A stretch of DNA of 23,072 nt. It comes from Gnetum montanum (lineage: Eukaryota; Streptophyta; Gnetopsida; Gnetales; Gnetaceae). The stretch covers positions 1 to 23,072 of the forward strand of contig MNCI01036754.1 of NCBI GenBank assembly GCA_015680685.1. The letters run 5' to 3'. Numbering within the stretch: position 1 is the stretch's first letter; every line of letters starts with the position of its first letter. The position numbers and the translations under genes were made by a program. The notes under the pieces were generated by a model. That model was not told the DNA's origin and did no database searches. It worked only from the letters and a program-made list of their open reading frames with translations. Of this stretch, positions 1 to 10,683 are shown in pieces.

Positions 1-479
1 ACACTAAGAATTACATAAGGTACAAGGTGATGTCTCCATAAATCTAGAGTGCCATATCAAGATCAAGTTTCAGGCCTCTTATAGCCACATTTTTGCAATG
101 TATATTTTCTCAAAAGCTACATGAATTACATTATAGTTATACTTACTATTACTTACCTTTCTTGCAATTGGGAATTAAGGTGCCTAGAGTGCTAGAGAAT
201 GAGATTCCTCTTTTGAGGTTTCTCTTCTTGCACAAACTTTTTCAATTTCCAAGGGCTAGCTTCCTCTCAGAAATTTATTGAAGACAATCTTCTCATTCTC
301 ATGTTCCTTCTTCTTGATTCTTCATTCTTTTTGAACTTCCTTATTCTTTTGAGTTATTCAATATTTCTTGACTCCTCTCTGATTTATTTGTCTATCCTTT
401 TTATCCTATGAAAAATCCTTTCTAGGCACATTCAGATAAGACTAAGGAGTCCTATGATATGACCAAGTGCTCATGTGAT
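1..479. other. Degenerate tail of the minus-strand copia remnant; no gene resolved
   Basis: AT-rich stretch with stops in all frames. It continues, on the minus strand, the copia gag-like remnant that starts at 1797, so it probably holds the decayed end of gag or beginning of pol. I cannot recognise a protease or integrase motif in it. A short plus-strand open frame at 93-281 has no recognisable content and looks like chance. Confidence 0.35.
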
Positions 480-1797
480 AATATTTTAAATTACACTTCC
501 ATTACTTATGCCTAAATTTATGAAAATAATAACATCTAACTCTTCTATTGTATTAAGATTGTAGTAAGAGTAATTAGAATGATCAAACATTTTAGAAGCT
601 ACTCTTGATTGACATTTAGTGTCCATTGATTCCTCATTTTCTGGAGTGGCCTTTGGTTGAGATGGGGTTGGTGTACATGATTTGTCTTGTGTACAACATC
701 CCAATCCACTTTTATCATGTGGACTTCTTCCTTGTTCAATAATCATTTGAAGGAATTTTTTTTGACCAACATTTCATTCACAAGTTTGGCATTTGCAAGT
801 TCTTACTTGATCTGCTCATAAGATTAGGTTAGTTCTTTATTCTCAATCCTAAGGTCTGAGATTTTTTGAGATAAAAAATTGTCAGATTTAATGAAGAAAT
901 ATCTTGATCCTTGGATTTTACTCACTTAGTCAACTTTACTCAAATACTTTCAAACTTACATAGAAGATCATACCTCTCTTTCTCATCATCATCATCAAAA
1001 AGGCCAACATCGTCATTTGTGAGAGCCATAGAAGTGAGATGAGAATCTTTTGAGGTGTCATCTACCTCTTATTTTCCTTGGTCTCCATCATCCCAATTGG
1101 TAAAGAAATTTTTTGCCTTTTTATCTTCTTGAGTTGATTCCTCTTTGTCATCCCAACTTGTATGGATGTTACTTCTTCTTGTTTCTTCACTATACTCTTT
1201 CTCTTGAAACCTGTAAGCATTGGGATATTTGGAGGCCAAATGGCCTCTTCCTCTACATACCCAACATTCTATAGAAGAAATATCAAAATTATAATTTAAA
1301 ATATTTTTGCCTCTTTCCTTGCCTCTTTTTCTACCTTTGAATTTATTAGATCAATTTTCTTCTATGAAATTTCTCAAACATTCATATTTTTGCTTTTGTT
1401 CTTTGGACTTTTCCAAAGAGTTCTTGCTCATTTTCTTAATCACATAGGTTAGTTTTTGAACCTCAACCTTAAGGTTTGAGTTTTCTTTCTTTAGATAAGA
1501 AAATTCATCATTAAGAACTATAATTTCATTTCCTTGACATGGAAAGCATCTTTTATTTCAATACATAAGTTATGAAAAGAAAGTACTTCATGAAAAAATA
1601 TCCCATACCTTTCTTCAAAAGAAATGTCATAAGTTTTAACATCCTTATAAGTATAGTCTCTTCTATTTTTGCATTTAATAAAGAAAATGAGAGATTTACC
1701 TTTATAGAAGATGTGATAAAAGAATTGAATACAAAAATTGAGTAAGCAAATTAGTCTCGTAGTCCAAATATGTTTAATGTTGATTGCCCCTTCCATT
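480..1797 (-). pseudogene. gag: Ty1/copia gag remnant (SIRE/Tork-like layout)
   Basis: Decayed capsid gene of a copia retrotransposon, read right to left from about 1797. In order on the minus strand it shows a start-like MEGAINIK segment close to the primer-binding site; a zinc-knuckle segment at about 1222-1266 (CWVCRGRGHLASKY, a CX2CX4HX4C knuckle whose last Cys reads Tyr); an acidic stretch near 1000-1150; a coiled-coil-like stretch near 760-900; and the motif DKSGLG near 700-716, which in plant copia gag proteins follows the coiled coil. The order matches the family layout. Several frame changes and stops show it is dead. The 5' LTR of the same element is at 1851-3046. Family assignment rests on motif order, not on a search. 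Confidence 0.6.
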
Positions 1798-1835
1798 ATT
1801 CATTCTTGGTAGTTTATGAAGAAGCAAGAGTACTA

Positions 1836-1848
1836 GACTCTAATACCA
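1836..1848 (-). other. Primer-binding site of the copia element (tRNA-iMet type)
   Basis: The minus strand reads TGGTATTAGAGTC. The usual copia primer-binding site complementary to initiator tRNA-Met begins TGGTATCAGAG, so this copy differs by one C to T change. It lies two bases after the end of the LTR, as expected, and about 40 bases upstream of the gag remnant. Confidence 0.75.
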
Positions 1849-1850
1849 CT

Positions 1851-3046
1851 TGAGGATCATTGAACTTAAAAGGTTGGGTGGGGGGGTTGGTGGAGAGGGG
1901 AAGGGGAAGGGATGAATAAGTTCCCTAAATCAAAAATTTGTTCAACATAATGAACACACCAAAATTATGTGGTTCCCCACTTTGGGTACTCCACACTTGA
2001 AGGGTAGTTTGCTAGCATACCTCTTGACTCTTTTTCTTTCAAAATGTGGTTTGAAGGGTATCATACCTCATACAAGCTCTAAGCTCTACTCTTGAGTGAT
2101 TCTAAACCATGAATCTACTCAACCTTGCAAGGTCTCAACAAGCTTAGAATGTGGTTTAAAGATTCCAAAACCTTTACAACTTGAGCTCTACTTCGGAGTA
2201 TTGTGGTGCTACACCAACACTTAATCCCACAAGATCTAAACAAGGTCAAGGATGATGAATTCTCATAAGAAGCACATCAACCCCATAGGGAAATTAGAAA
2301 AGAAACAAAATTATAAGGAAAGAATGTAACTAACTTTACAAAGTCCTTGTAGTGAAAACTCATTTCAATACAACAAGCAATACTACAAGCAAATGATAGT
2401 TCAATGAATAGAAAATTACAATGTTAGAGAATAGACAATTAGAAGCTTGAATATGAATAGTGCTTACCTTTTTCTTAAGAAATTTGATGTCATATTATAG
2501 CTTTGCAGTTTTCAAAATCACATAAGAATTTATCCAATGGTCACTTAACAACTAGTGTAGAAGTCTCCTTTGAGATTGAGAAGTTTCTTCAAATTCAGTC
2601 TTGAATCTAGGGATACATCTACTATTTTTGAAAGATGTTTAGTCTTCAAGGAAGACATCTCTCTAACATCTCTTTTAATTTCTTTGAGGAAACATCTACA
2701 TGTAGATGTCTACTTTGCAGGCCTCATAAATGAAATTACTTATTTTGATGTTGGAAGCCTCCAGATGCATCCAAACAAGTTGCCATAGACCTTATAACGA
2801 TCTAGGCTCATCAAAATGAGCCAAAAAACTTAAAAATATGCCAAAAAATCTAAGAATATTCATCAACAAAAGTCAACATAAAGAGACACATTTACCTTGA
2901 ATTTTTTATATTTGTCCATTCTCTCTTGAGTCCTTGTGATTTTGACTTTGTCAAAGTCTTCTTCTTTATCTAATAAACACTATAACCACATAAGCAGTAT
3001 TTGTTCTCCATTTTCATTAAGGTTTTAACATACCAGAAAGTCAACA
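1851..3046 (-). mobile_element. Copia LTR, minus orientation, about 1.2 kb
   Basis: Boundaries come from flanking signals. On the minus strand the LTR starts TGTTGACT directly after a purine tract (3047-3062) and ends TCCTCA two bases before the primer-binding site (1836-1848), so it has the TG...CA ends. The interior is non-coding, AT-rich and contains a poly-G run near 1879-1886. No second copy lies in the window, so the length cannot be confirmed by LTR comparison. Small open frames inside, such as 2570-2788, are not considered genes. Confidence 0.6.
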
Positions 3047-3062
3047 TTCTTCTCCTCTTTTT
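3047..3062 (-). other. Polypurine tract abutting the copia LTR
   Basis: The minus strand reads AAAAAGAGGAGAAGAA immediately before TGTTGACT. A purine run of this type just before the LTR is the plus-strand primer of copia elements and normally marks the 3' LTR. Here it sits on the outer side of an LTR whose other side carries a primer-binding site. Confidence 0.6.
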
Positions 3063-3122
3063 GACAAGGAGACCCTTAACTAATGTCTATAGTCCATTGT
3101 AGATAATCTTGGTTTTGGAAAG

Positions 3123-4600
3123 AGTGAATCCCAAGAATAGGGGGCCTTGAAAGGGGGTAGCCAAGGTAGGAACAATGAAAAGCACCAAGAAAAGCACAAA
3201 CATGATGATTAGGGTAGGGACCAAAGAAGAAGGAGTAGTAGGCACTATTTTGGTGCTAGTTCTTCTTCCTCTTTGCCTTCATCATACTCATCATATTCCT
3301 CCTTCAACTCTGATTGGAGTCATAGAGGTAATAAAAATCATGATGGAGATGAATAACAAGATTAGGATGATTGTGGATCCCACCAAGATAGAGACTGTGG
3401 GCATAAGAAATGGGGAGATGACCATCACAAAGAAAGAAGGGATAGCAAGACTCATCCTCGACATCATGGCTATGATAGAAGTTACAAAGACCACTATGAA
3501 TATGATGGCCCTTGTTGGCTACCATGAATATGTTGAACATTGCAAAGGCTATTAGAATACCAACCAAGCATGTGAAGGATAGTTGAATCAAATAGTTGGA
3601 TATGAATAATATTCCCAAGTTCGAGGGGGGATATAATTCAAATCCACAAAATCACTTGCAAGCTTTTCACAATGCTTGTGCCTTGCAGAATGTGTAGAAT
3701 GGCTAGTAAAAGATGAAATTATTCTTGCACACTCATTAAAGAAGTAGAAAGTTGGTATCAACCCTTAGAATCGGAATACATTAAGCAATCGAGTCGATGC
3801 TTAAGCTATTCAATTATAAGTATTAGCTATTCAATGATAAGTATCATATGTACTTTAGAGTATCTAATTTGAGAAGGCAAATCCAAAGATAAGAATAAGA
3901 CACTCATGAGTCCTTCGATGTGACTATGGGTTGGTACTACTCCTTGTTGCATGGATGCTAAGGCCATGGCTACTCTCAACATGATCAATTATGCCACATC
4001 ATAAACTGGCTCTAAACTAAAATGAGGAGAACCCTTAGAGTCTATGCCCAAAGAAGACTTTTTGAGCAAAGGACCCATCAAATCCAAAGGCTCATTGAGC
4101 AAGTGGCTAAAGAAGAGGATTAGTTGAAAAATGGAAAGTTATAGAGGAATATAATATGGATCCCTCCATCTAAAAGAGGAAGATTTGTTTCTATGATAAT
4201 GAGGAGGAGACACCACTTGATGAAGTGGTGCAAAGGAAAACTTTGTTGATCCAAAATTCTATCTTTGAAATATTAGCTAAGGTTGATAAAATGTGGGACT
4301 CCTTGGATAAAAAATTTCAAATTTCTTTGAAGATTATAGAAAAATGTAGAGATTAAGGATGTCATGGTCATAAGAGAAGAATGAAAAAGAAGGTTAAACA
4401 TGAACATTATAAAGCTAAGGGCAAAGGTGTAGTAGTTGAGAAGGTTGCAGATTTTGAGTCAGATGATGATGGATGTAACATATACCAATATGAACATCCC
4501 AAGGGATGTTGCCCTATTGTGTCATACTTACAGGAATCTAGAATATATGCTTTAAATCCCAAATTGATAAAATGACAAGCACCAAGGAGGTTGACTTATC
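3123..4600 (+). pseudogene. gag: Ty3/gypsy gag remnant (left element)
   Basis: Strongly degraded gag region with several frame changes. Near 3617-3690 a frame reads KFEG followed by NPQNHLQAFHNACALQNV, and near 3726-3790 another frame reads KEVESWYQPLESEY; together these resemble the capsid signature of Ty3/gypsy gag (a PxFxG segment and a later SWY segment). Upstream (about 3150-3530) is a Ser, Tyr, His and Asp-rich low-complexity reading. At 4381-4575 a Lys-rich then acidic segment is open. No intact start or zinc knuckle was found. It is followed in the same direction by protease and reverse transcriptase remnants, which supports the call. Confidence 0.45.
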
Positions 4601-5099
4601 TACAAGGAAACTATCAGTAGTAGTTCCACCATCAAACTTACTATATGAGTGGAGTGCACCTTAACCTCATGAGTAATACTAATGGTGGTAACACCCATAG
4701 TCATGGGGGATACCACCTCCAAGGTAGTGGTATCCTTATCACCAACCTAATTCATATGGGTACTACATTTAGTAGCATATCTTTCCACATGACTCTTCTA
4801 GTCACACTTCCTTTCCACACCACTATTATCTTTTAGAATACTACTGAGCACCATCACCAAGGAGGATCCTATTTTCTTACTATCCTCCTCCTCATGCTTT
4901 CACTCTTGCACCTCTACCTTCAACTCCTCTGCCACATATTGCATCCATGTAGGGTGAGATAACTACATAGCCATAACAAAGAAACACTACAAGGGCTGTA
5001 AACTTACAAATAGCTTCTCAGTTGAGTGGTTCTAATGCTAAGCGTTACAAAAGATCGTTCTTTAGAACCAACATCCCGACAAAGTCCTCCTAGACACAT
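4601..5099 (+). other. Degenerate linker between gag and protease remnants
   Basis: Stops in all frames, with His-, Ser- and Pro-rich readings typical of the low-complexity end of a gypsy gag. No domain is recognisable. It is bounded by the gag remnant on the left and the protease remnant on the right. Confidence 0.3.
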
Positions 5100-5669
5100 A
5101 TGGTTGTGAATCCTGCTACTACATACTCTAAAATGTCTCTTGAGAATCCTTCAAACCAAAATGCTTTCCAATTGCATACCATCATGTTAACCCAAGTGGT
5201 AATTGATTGGATTAATATTGATCATTTTCCTAAGAAGAGATTTGATCTTGGGAGTCCTCTTATTTATTTTCAAATCACTAGAAATGAACCTTGCAAAGCT
5301 CTTTTGGATTTAGGATGCAAAGTTAACTTAATATTACAAGAAATATACAAAGCCTAGAACTTGCATCCACTTAAAAAAAGAAACATAAGATTAGAGTTGA
5401 TAGGTAAATCCATCACTATTTCCTTAGGATTGGTGGAAGACATTGTAACCACTGTTTATGGGTGGTCCTATCTTGGTGACTTCTTGGTGATCCATATGGA
5501 GGACTACAAAGGGAACTTTTCTATTATCATGAAAAAAGCATGGCTAAATACTATTAATGCAAAATTAGGGATAAGAGATCTTTCATTGGAAATTTTCAAG
5601 GGGAATGAATTTGGTAAGATTGAGAAGAAGCATGTTCCATGCATCACATATAGTGTGCAAAAACTATGA
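5100..5669 (+). pseudogene. Ty3/gypsy aspartic protease remnant (left element)
   Basis: Retroviral-type protease that would cut the Gag-Pol polyprotein. The frame is open from 5100 to an in-frame TAG at 5355-5357 and then to 5669. The segment CKALLDLGCKVNLILQEIY holds the active-site position as D-L-G, matching the family pattern LLDxGAxxNLLP, and GLVEDIVTTVYGW downstream matches the conserved middle strand of plant gypsy proteases. The single stop and many non-conservative positions show long decay. The reverse transcriptase remnant follows after about 390 bases with no inserted gene, in contrast to the younger element at 10,000-23,072. Confidence 0.65.
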
Positions 5670-6059
5670 ACTGTAAAGAGCATATTAATTAATGCAAACA
5701 TTTAGTATGTAGATGTCATAGAAATTCAAAGGTTCATGTACATGGAAGCCACTAAGTAGGAGGACACTTAGTGGTTGACAACTAGAGAAGAAGCCAAATC
5801 AACAATGTGCATGGAAGCAACGAAGGGCCTCACAAGTTCTTATGTAGAAATCATGGACCAATTGGAGCAGATCCATCACCAACTCTCTAATGAACAAGGT
5901 GATATCAATTGGGATAAGTTGGAGATCCTTGAAACCTTCAAGTAGGATCCCCTTAAGCTAAAAGCTCTACTGGTATGAATGAAGTACACCTTTCTAAAAA
6001 ATGGCAAGTTGGTAATCATCAATGCTTGCTCCTATACAAAAGGAGAAACTAATAGAAGT
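5670..6059 (+). other. Degenerate protease to reverse-transcriptase spacer
   Basis: Coding-like but interrupted reading that connects the protease and reverse transcriptase remnants, including a segment MKYTFLKNGKLVIINA that resembles the linker before the reverse transcriptase in plant gypsy pol. Several in-frame stops are present. Confidence 0.4.
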
Positions 6060-6570
6060 TGTTAATAAATGGCTAATAGCCTTTGCTTGGTCATATCATG
6101 AGCTAACAAGAATTGATCCAAAAATATGTGAGCATAGAATCTATATTGACTCCTTTATTAGACTAAAGTGGTAGTTGCAAAGATGCCTAAAATCCATGCT
6201 TAAGTAAATTGTTGAGGAGGAGGTTAAAGAACTCCTTAAGATGGGGTTTATTTATCCTAGTACAATTAGTGAGTGGGTTAGCCCAATTGTCATAGTGCTA
6301 AAGAAATGAGGGAAGTGGAGAGTTTGTATATACTTTCAACTATTAAACATGGCCTACAAAGATCATTTTCCACTACCATTTATGATCCAAGTGGTTGATA
6401 CCATAATAGGTCATTGATACTATAACATTCTGGATGATTATAGTGGCTATAACCAAATCTAGATTGCATCGGAGGAGGACCAGGCTAAGATAACATTCAC
6501 AAGTCCTTGAGGAAATTTTATATATAAAAAGATGTTCTTTGGCTTGTGCAATGCTCTTGCTACATTCAAA
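6060..6570 (+). pseudogene. pol: Ty3/gypsy reverse transcriptase, N-terminal half, truncated
   Basis: The reading begins near FAWSYHEL (6082 onward), continues with GFIYPSTISEWVSPIVIVLKK, DHFPLPF, LDDYSGYNQI (about 6438-6462) and FFGLCNALATF, and then ends abruptly near 6570. These are the finger and palm motifs of a Ty3/gypsy reverse transcriptase, in the right order. The YxDD catalytic box, RNase H and integrase are missing. Five or more stops interrupt the frame. The abrupt break points to an insertion or rearrangement; the sequence after it reads as another element on the opposite strand. Confidence 0.7.
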
Positions 6571-6849
6571 TATTTAAACTTTGGACCCTTCTATTGGAAG
6601 ATGCCCTTTATCACCTCCAAACAGTGACACTTCATGATACCCCCATGATTGAATGAAAATTCATCCTCGAGTTACTTACAAAATTTGGGAAGGTATGGGA
6701 TTATTGATTGATAAAACAAAACACACAAACAACACAATGAAAACTAAGTGCCTAGACTGTACGATTTGGTGTTTAGGATAATAGAATTGAACATTAGAAC
6801 AAAACTAAAAAATATAATTCCTCGAATGACATGAAGATTTTGGAGAAGA
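6571..6849 (-). mobile_element. Probable 3' end of a minus-strand gypsy element
   Basis: On the minus strand around 6671 to 6626 the sequence reads LEDEFSFNHGGI followed by a G-rich tract and TGTCAC. A segment of this type (LEDEF..., then a GGGGG tract) commonly closes the internal region of plant gypsy elements just before the 3' LTR. The remaining sequence has no recognisable gene. The left edge coincides with the break in the plus-strand reverse transcriptase at about 6570. Confidence 0.35.
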
Positions 6850-9671
6850 TCAAATAGTTGTAGGTGGTAAAGACTCCTAAGAATTCAAGGGGCCTTCTCC
6901 TACTTTGGATGCATGTGGTGGTTGAGGTAGTTGTGGTTATCCTATAGTAGCTGCAACTTTTGGTAAAAGATGAAAGACATCCAATAATGCATTCATCTTC
7001 TCCTCCCTAATTTGGGGATCATGGTCAGTTCACACGGCTTTGCCAATGTTGGCCGGAATGAAAATATTCCATGGATAGGGCATTGTAGAAAATAACTTCT
7101 TAACATTCATGAACTAGGTAGAAAATTGTTTATGTTTGATATTGAATGCTCTAAGTGCATTGGACAACTCTTGGTTGTCATTCATTCACTTGGCTAGGTT
7201 CTCAATAGTTGATCTTTGATTAGTAAACTTTGCTTTGAGAACCTCAAGTTTGACATTGGCAATCTCAAGCTTCTACTTGGTGTCTTTGTGATGCTTGAAC
7301 TTTGCTTTATACAAAAAGTTTGAATTGGTCCCTTGTTTCTCCAATTTTGATAGCGGCCTTGCTAAATTTGCATAATGGAGATTGGCAAGCTTAATGTACT
7401 CCATCACTTTCTTGATTTGCAGCTCTTTCATTTAGATCTCTACTTTGTTGTAGTCATTGAGCTCATCAAACATAGGCTACTAGACATCACCTCCTTCTTT
7501 GAGTTGTTGGAGGGCCTCATTGACTTTTGCCTTTGCCATTTGGATATGCTTTTCATTGATTTCTTTCTGTAGAACAACCTAATATTTATAATGACTCTTC
7601 ACTCAAATTCAATAGCCTTATTTTTTCATGTGGCTATATCTATTGTAGATTTTTGGAAAAGTGCTTGGACTTTCTCTATGGAGAGATTTCTATTTTCGGC
7701 TATCAATCTCCTCAATTCATTGTTCACTCTAGCTAGTTACTCCTGCTATTGATGGAGAAAATCTTGCATCTATGGCTTTTGGACATCAACATTCCGCAAT
7801 CAATGACTCTCTATAGTTAGAATCACATTCTCTTGGTGAGTCTAATCCAAGGCCTTTTTGATGTTATTCATTATGGCATTGGCTAAGGACTAATCAAAGA
7901 CTACCATCTTTATTAGGTCCTCAACCTTTTTGAGCTTGTCTTGAAGCAGTTGGAAAGCTTTATCATGTGTTAGTTTAGGGTTGAGAAATGCAGGATTAGC
8001 AAGATAGGTTCTTAATTTAGCAACCTTTCTAGCCAAGTGTTGGTTTTGTGCTTGGGCTATTTTGGGTTGCCCCTTCAATATAATGCACTTGCCCCTTACT
8101 TCTAGCAACTTTGATTGGGTTGTAGTGATTATATCCAAAAGTTCAAAGACATTCAAAATTGATTGCTTAGTTCCCACTAGTTGGTCTAGTAACTCCTTAT
8201 GTTGGGCTGCACTCAATCCATCATTAATTGTTCCTATAGACATCTACACATCTTTGAGTGCAGAAATGTTTTGTATAGATATTGTAGGTGTGTTAAGTAC
8301 CTCAACAATTCTATCAGTAACCATCCTTGTTGTTGTCTCTTGCCCATCATGATGCATCACCAAGACAATTGCTCCCTCGCCCTCCTCTAGATGTATTAAA
8401 AAAGTAGCGACTCTCCTCGAGATTTATGGGAATTTCTACTATTGAGAGAGAGAGATACCATTACCTCTTGGGCATCAAGATTTGATCTCGTGGGTAGCTA
8501 CATTCTTTGGGATGAGAAAATTGGCCCACCTCCTTCCATTTGAATTATGGTTTGAGCCACTTCATTGAGGTGACTCATCATTGGGTGATACACAGATGGA
8601 TGGCCATCACTCATTTTTGCTCATTGCTCATGCTCATGCCAAAGTTGATCTCAGATCTTGCACATGCACTCAAGGGAAACATGGGACTCTTGCATTATTT
8701 TATGAGTAGGTGGTGGTTATTGCTCCTATTCTTAGATGATTTGGGCAAGCACCTTGTCCTTCATCATTTCTACCCAAGAAGTGGATGGAGCATGTCAGAT
8801 GATGTCATTTGTGTAGCAGGTTATTCCTCCCCGCTTGCATAATTTCTAGATGAGGCATGGGAAGCAGAGTGCCTTCCTTCCATGTTCATCTTCTTTAAAT
8901 CGCTCCTCTATCTCCATATAGATCAACTATGAAAAGTTGACAAGGAATCTACTGCTTAAAGTGGTACACACATGAGTGTAAAAAGATGTGATTTTGCTTC
9001 ACCTCACTATTGGATTGAGGTGAAAGGCTGTAATCTTGAAATATGTCTATTCTATTTTGGTTAGTACATTGAACTCCTTACGATCAACTCCATAACACCA
9101 CTACATCCATTCCTTCTTGGCATTAGGATTTGCTTCCATTGGAATTTTTTGCAAGGTTTGCCCTAGTTTCTAGTAATCCAAGGGCCTCTATGATAGCTTT
9201 CACTGAGCAGGACACTAAAATATCCTTGTATCATGACTATTGAACTAATTTGTCAATTATTCCAGAACAAGTATCTCTCTCCCATGTACCAATCCTTGCT
9301 AAAACTGGTTGTGGGCTACATGGAAGAGTTATGTACTTGAGTTTTAACTTTTGGAGATGTAAACTCCATGAAAGGTCCAAAGTTTAATTCTCAAAGCATG
9401 AATTTTTGGGCCTTCTTATTCACAATCTACTTGAGGCAAGCTTCTATTAAGGTAACCTCAAGGTTTAGGTGCCTCATCTCGGTGAGACTGTTCAGTTATC
9501 ACTACTTCTTTGAGAACCTATTGGACAAATTTCACTTTGGGATTCTCCTAAAGAGGTCCTATGGCATGGGTCTTTGGTTGTTCATGGGGTTGTTCTTGGT
9601 CCCTTCCCATTCTTAGTTGTTTTTTCCTTGGTTGGGATGATCCTCCTTCTTGCATGTGCTTTCCTTTTGGT
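6850..9671 (-). pseudogene. Decayed retroelement accessory gene with coiled coil and plant-transposon-protein-like segment
   Basis: Minus-strand coding remnant starting at an ATG at 9671 (MAPKGKHMQEGGSSQPRKKQ, a basic start) and running left with many stops and frame changes. A segment at about 8848-8915 reads ERFKEDEHGRKALCFPCLI and is followed by KLCKRGGI; this resembles the conserved FFPSLI...LCxxAGV core of the 'putative plant transposon protein' family found in LTR elements. A clean 117-codon segment at 8243-7890 and the reading to its left (to about 7600) are rich in Leu, Lys and Glu with heptad-like spacing, so a coiled coil is likely. Near 7000 a segment REEKMNALLDVFHLLPKVA ends the coding-like part. 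The order (basic start, plant-transposon-like core, coiled coil, LP motif) parallels the antisense gene at 16018-20099. It could be the antisense gene of the left element or a sense accessory gene of a third, minus-oriented element. Confidence 0.45.
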
Positions 9672-9999
9672 GCCATTTGTGGTCAAAACATAACCAAGGA
9701 TTAGCATTTAATGTGTAACTTATAACATTTAAGTACCATTCTCATTGGGTAGTTATACTTAGGCTAAGCTTTGACCATAGAAGATTGGTTATTTTATTAT
9801 TATTTTAATGATTTTGAACTTAGAATGTCATTAGAGCTTGCTGGAAAGGCTTAACTCTCATAATTTGATGTTTTCACGTTGATTTCTTTGTTAAACCTTT
9901 GTGAAAGTCAGGAATCTTTCCAAAACATTTTCTGTCAAAAAATTAAGGTTTATGGCCCCCATGACAAAGAGCTTACCTTTGATAGCTACAGGGTTGAAG
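9672..9999. other. AT-rich non-coding spacer before the young element
   Basis: No open frame or motif recognised. It lies upstream of the minus-strand ATG at 9671 and just left of the abrupt rise in CpG content that marks the young element. It may be leader or LTR sequence of the older copies. Confidence 0.3.
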
Positions 10000-10206
10000 A
10001 ATATAGTGAATCGGACAAATGGTTAGGAAGATATGGCTTTTGGAAGTGAAACACCGTGAAAAATTGCGAGTCGGCCTCAGGCAAAGATTCGTGATTCGGG
10101 CAAGAGTACATGACAGAATTCCAGAAGACAGAACAAGGCGAGACAACGCTTGGCATCAAATCTCCTACTTCCTTACAGATCTCGGATTTTACTATGTTTT
10201 CTACTT

Positions 10207-10534
10207 TTACGCTACATTACGCAATATTGCATGATGATGCTTAGCGTAAAACGAGCAACAGATCAACTCTTCTTTTTTGCAGACTGATAATTTTAGACTA
10301 GTTACGCTACGTAGCATACATCCGTGTAATTTGTCATCAATTTGGTCATTTTACGCTTCACTACGCTCCGCTGCGTGAATGAGCGTAAAATAGCTTGACG
10401 CATCATTCTCATGCTTTGTTACACTCTGCCACGCAACACAGCGTAAACAAATGTGATACAGCGTAAAGATGATCAAAGCAGTTACGCATTTGTTATCCAT
10501 ACGCGCAATACGCTGATGAGTGTATTGCGCGTAA
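10207..10534 (+). repeat. Cluster of about ten TTACGC/GCGTAA hexamers in U3
   Basis: TTACGC occurs at 10207, 10217, 10302, 10351 and 10482, and its reverse complement GCGTAA at 10244, 10383, 10441, 10461 and 10529. Ten exact copies in about 330 bases, on both strands, upstream of the TATA box, look like arrayed binding sites or an expanded regulatory word. The same hexamer recurs in the spacers around the antisense gene. Confidence 0.6.
10500..10533. repeat. Perfect inverted repeat with 12-bp arms in U3
   Basis: TACGCGCAATAC at 10500-10511 is mirrored by GTATTGCGCGTA at 10522-10533 with a 10-base loop. It contains one GCGTAA motif and two overlapping GCGC steps. It lies about 145 bases upstream of the TATA box, so it could be a dimeric factor site or a DNA hairpin. 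Confidence 0.7.
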
Positions 10535-10675
10535 TCATGAAGCAGCTTCGACAAAGACACAAACAACGTATGTTGCCATTTGACGTGACGGAGTCAGTTA
10601 GTCAAGTCAACGTTTTCCGGGATATTCGGGACACATGTCATCAGGGTTGTGTCTTTTTCACAGGACGTCTCAGCC

Positions 10676-10683
10676 TATAAATA
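10676..10683 (+). promoter_or_regulatory. TATA box of the LTR promoter
   Basis: TATAAATA inside CCTATAAATACTCC is a near-consensus plant TATA box. It is the only good one in the LTR and is downstream of the U3 motif cluster. Transcription would be expected to start about 25-35 bases downstream, near 10,710. Confidence 0.65.

Noticed and set aside
3175-3618. Open frames of 126 and 104 codons on opposite strands
   Set aside because: Both are Met/Ile/His-rich translations of a low-complexity gag tail; neither resembles a known protein, and the capsid motifs that follow are in other frames.
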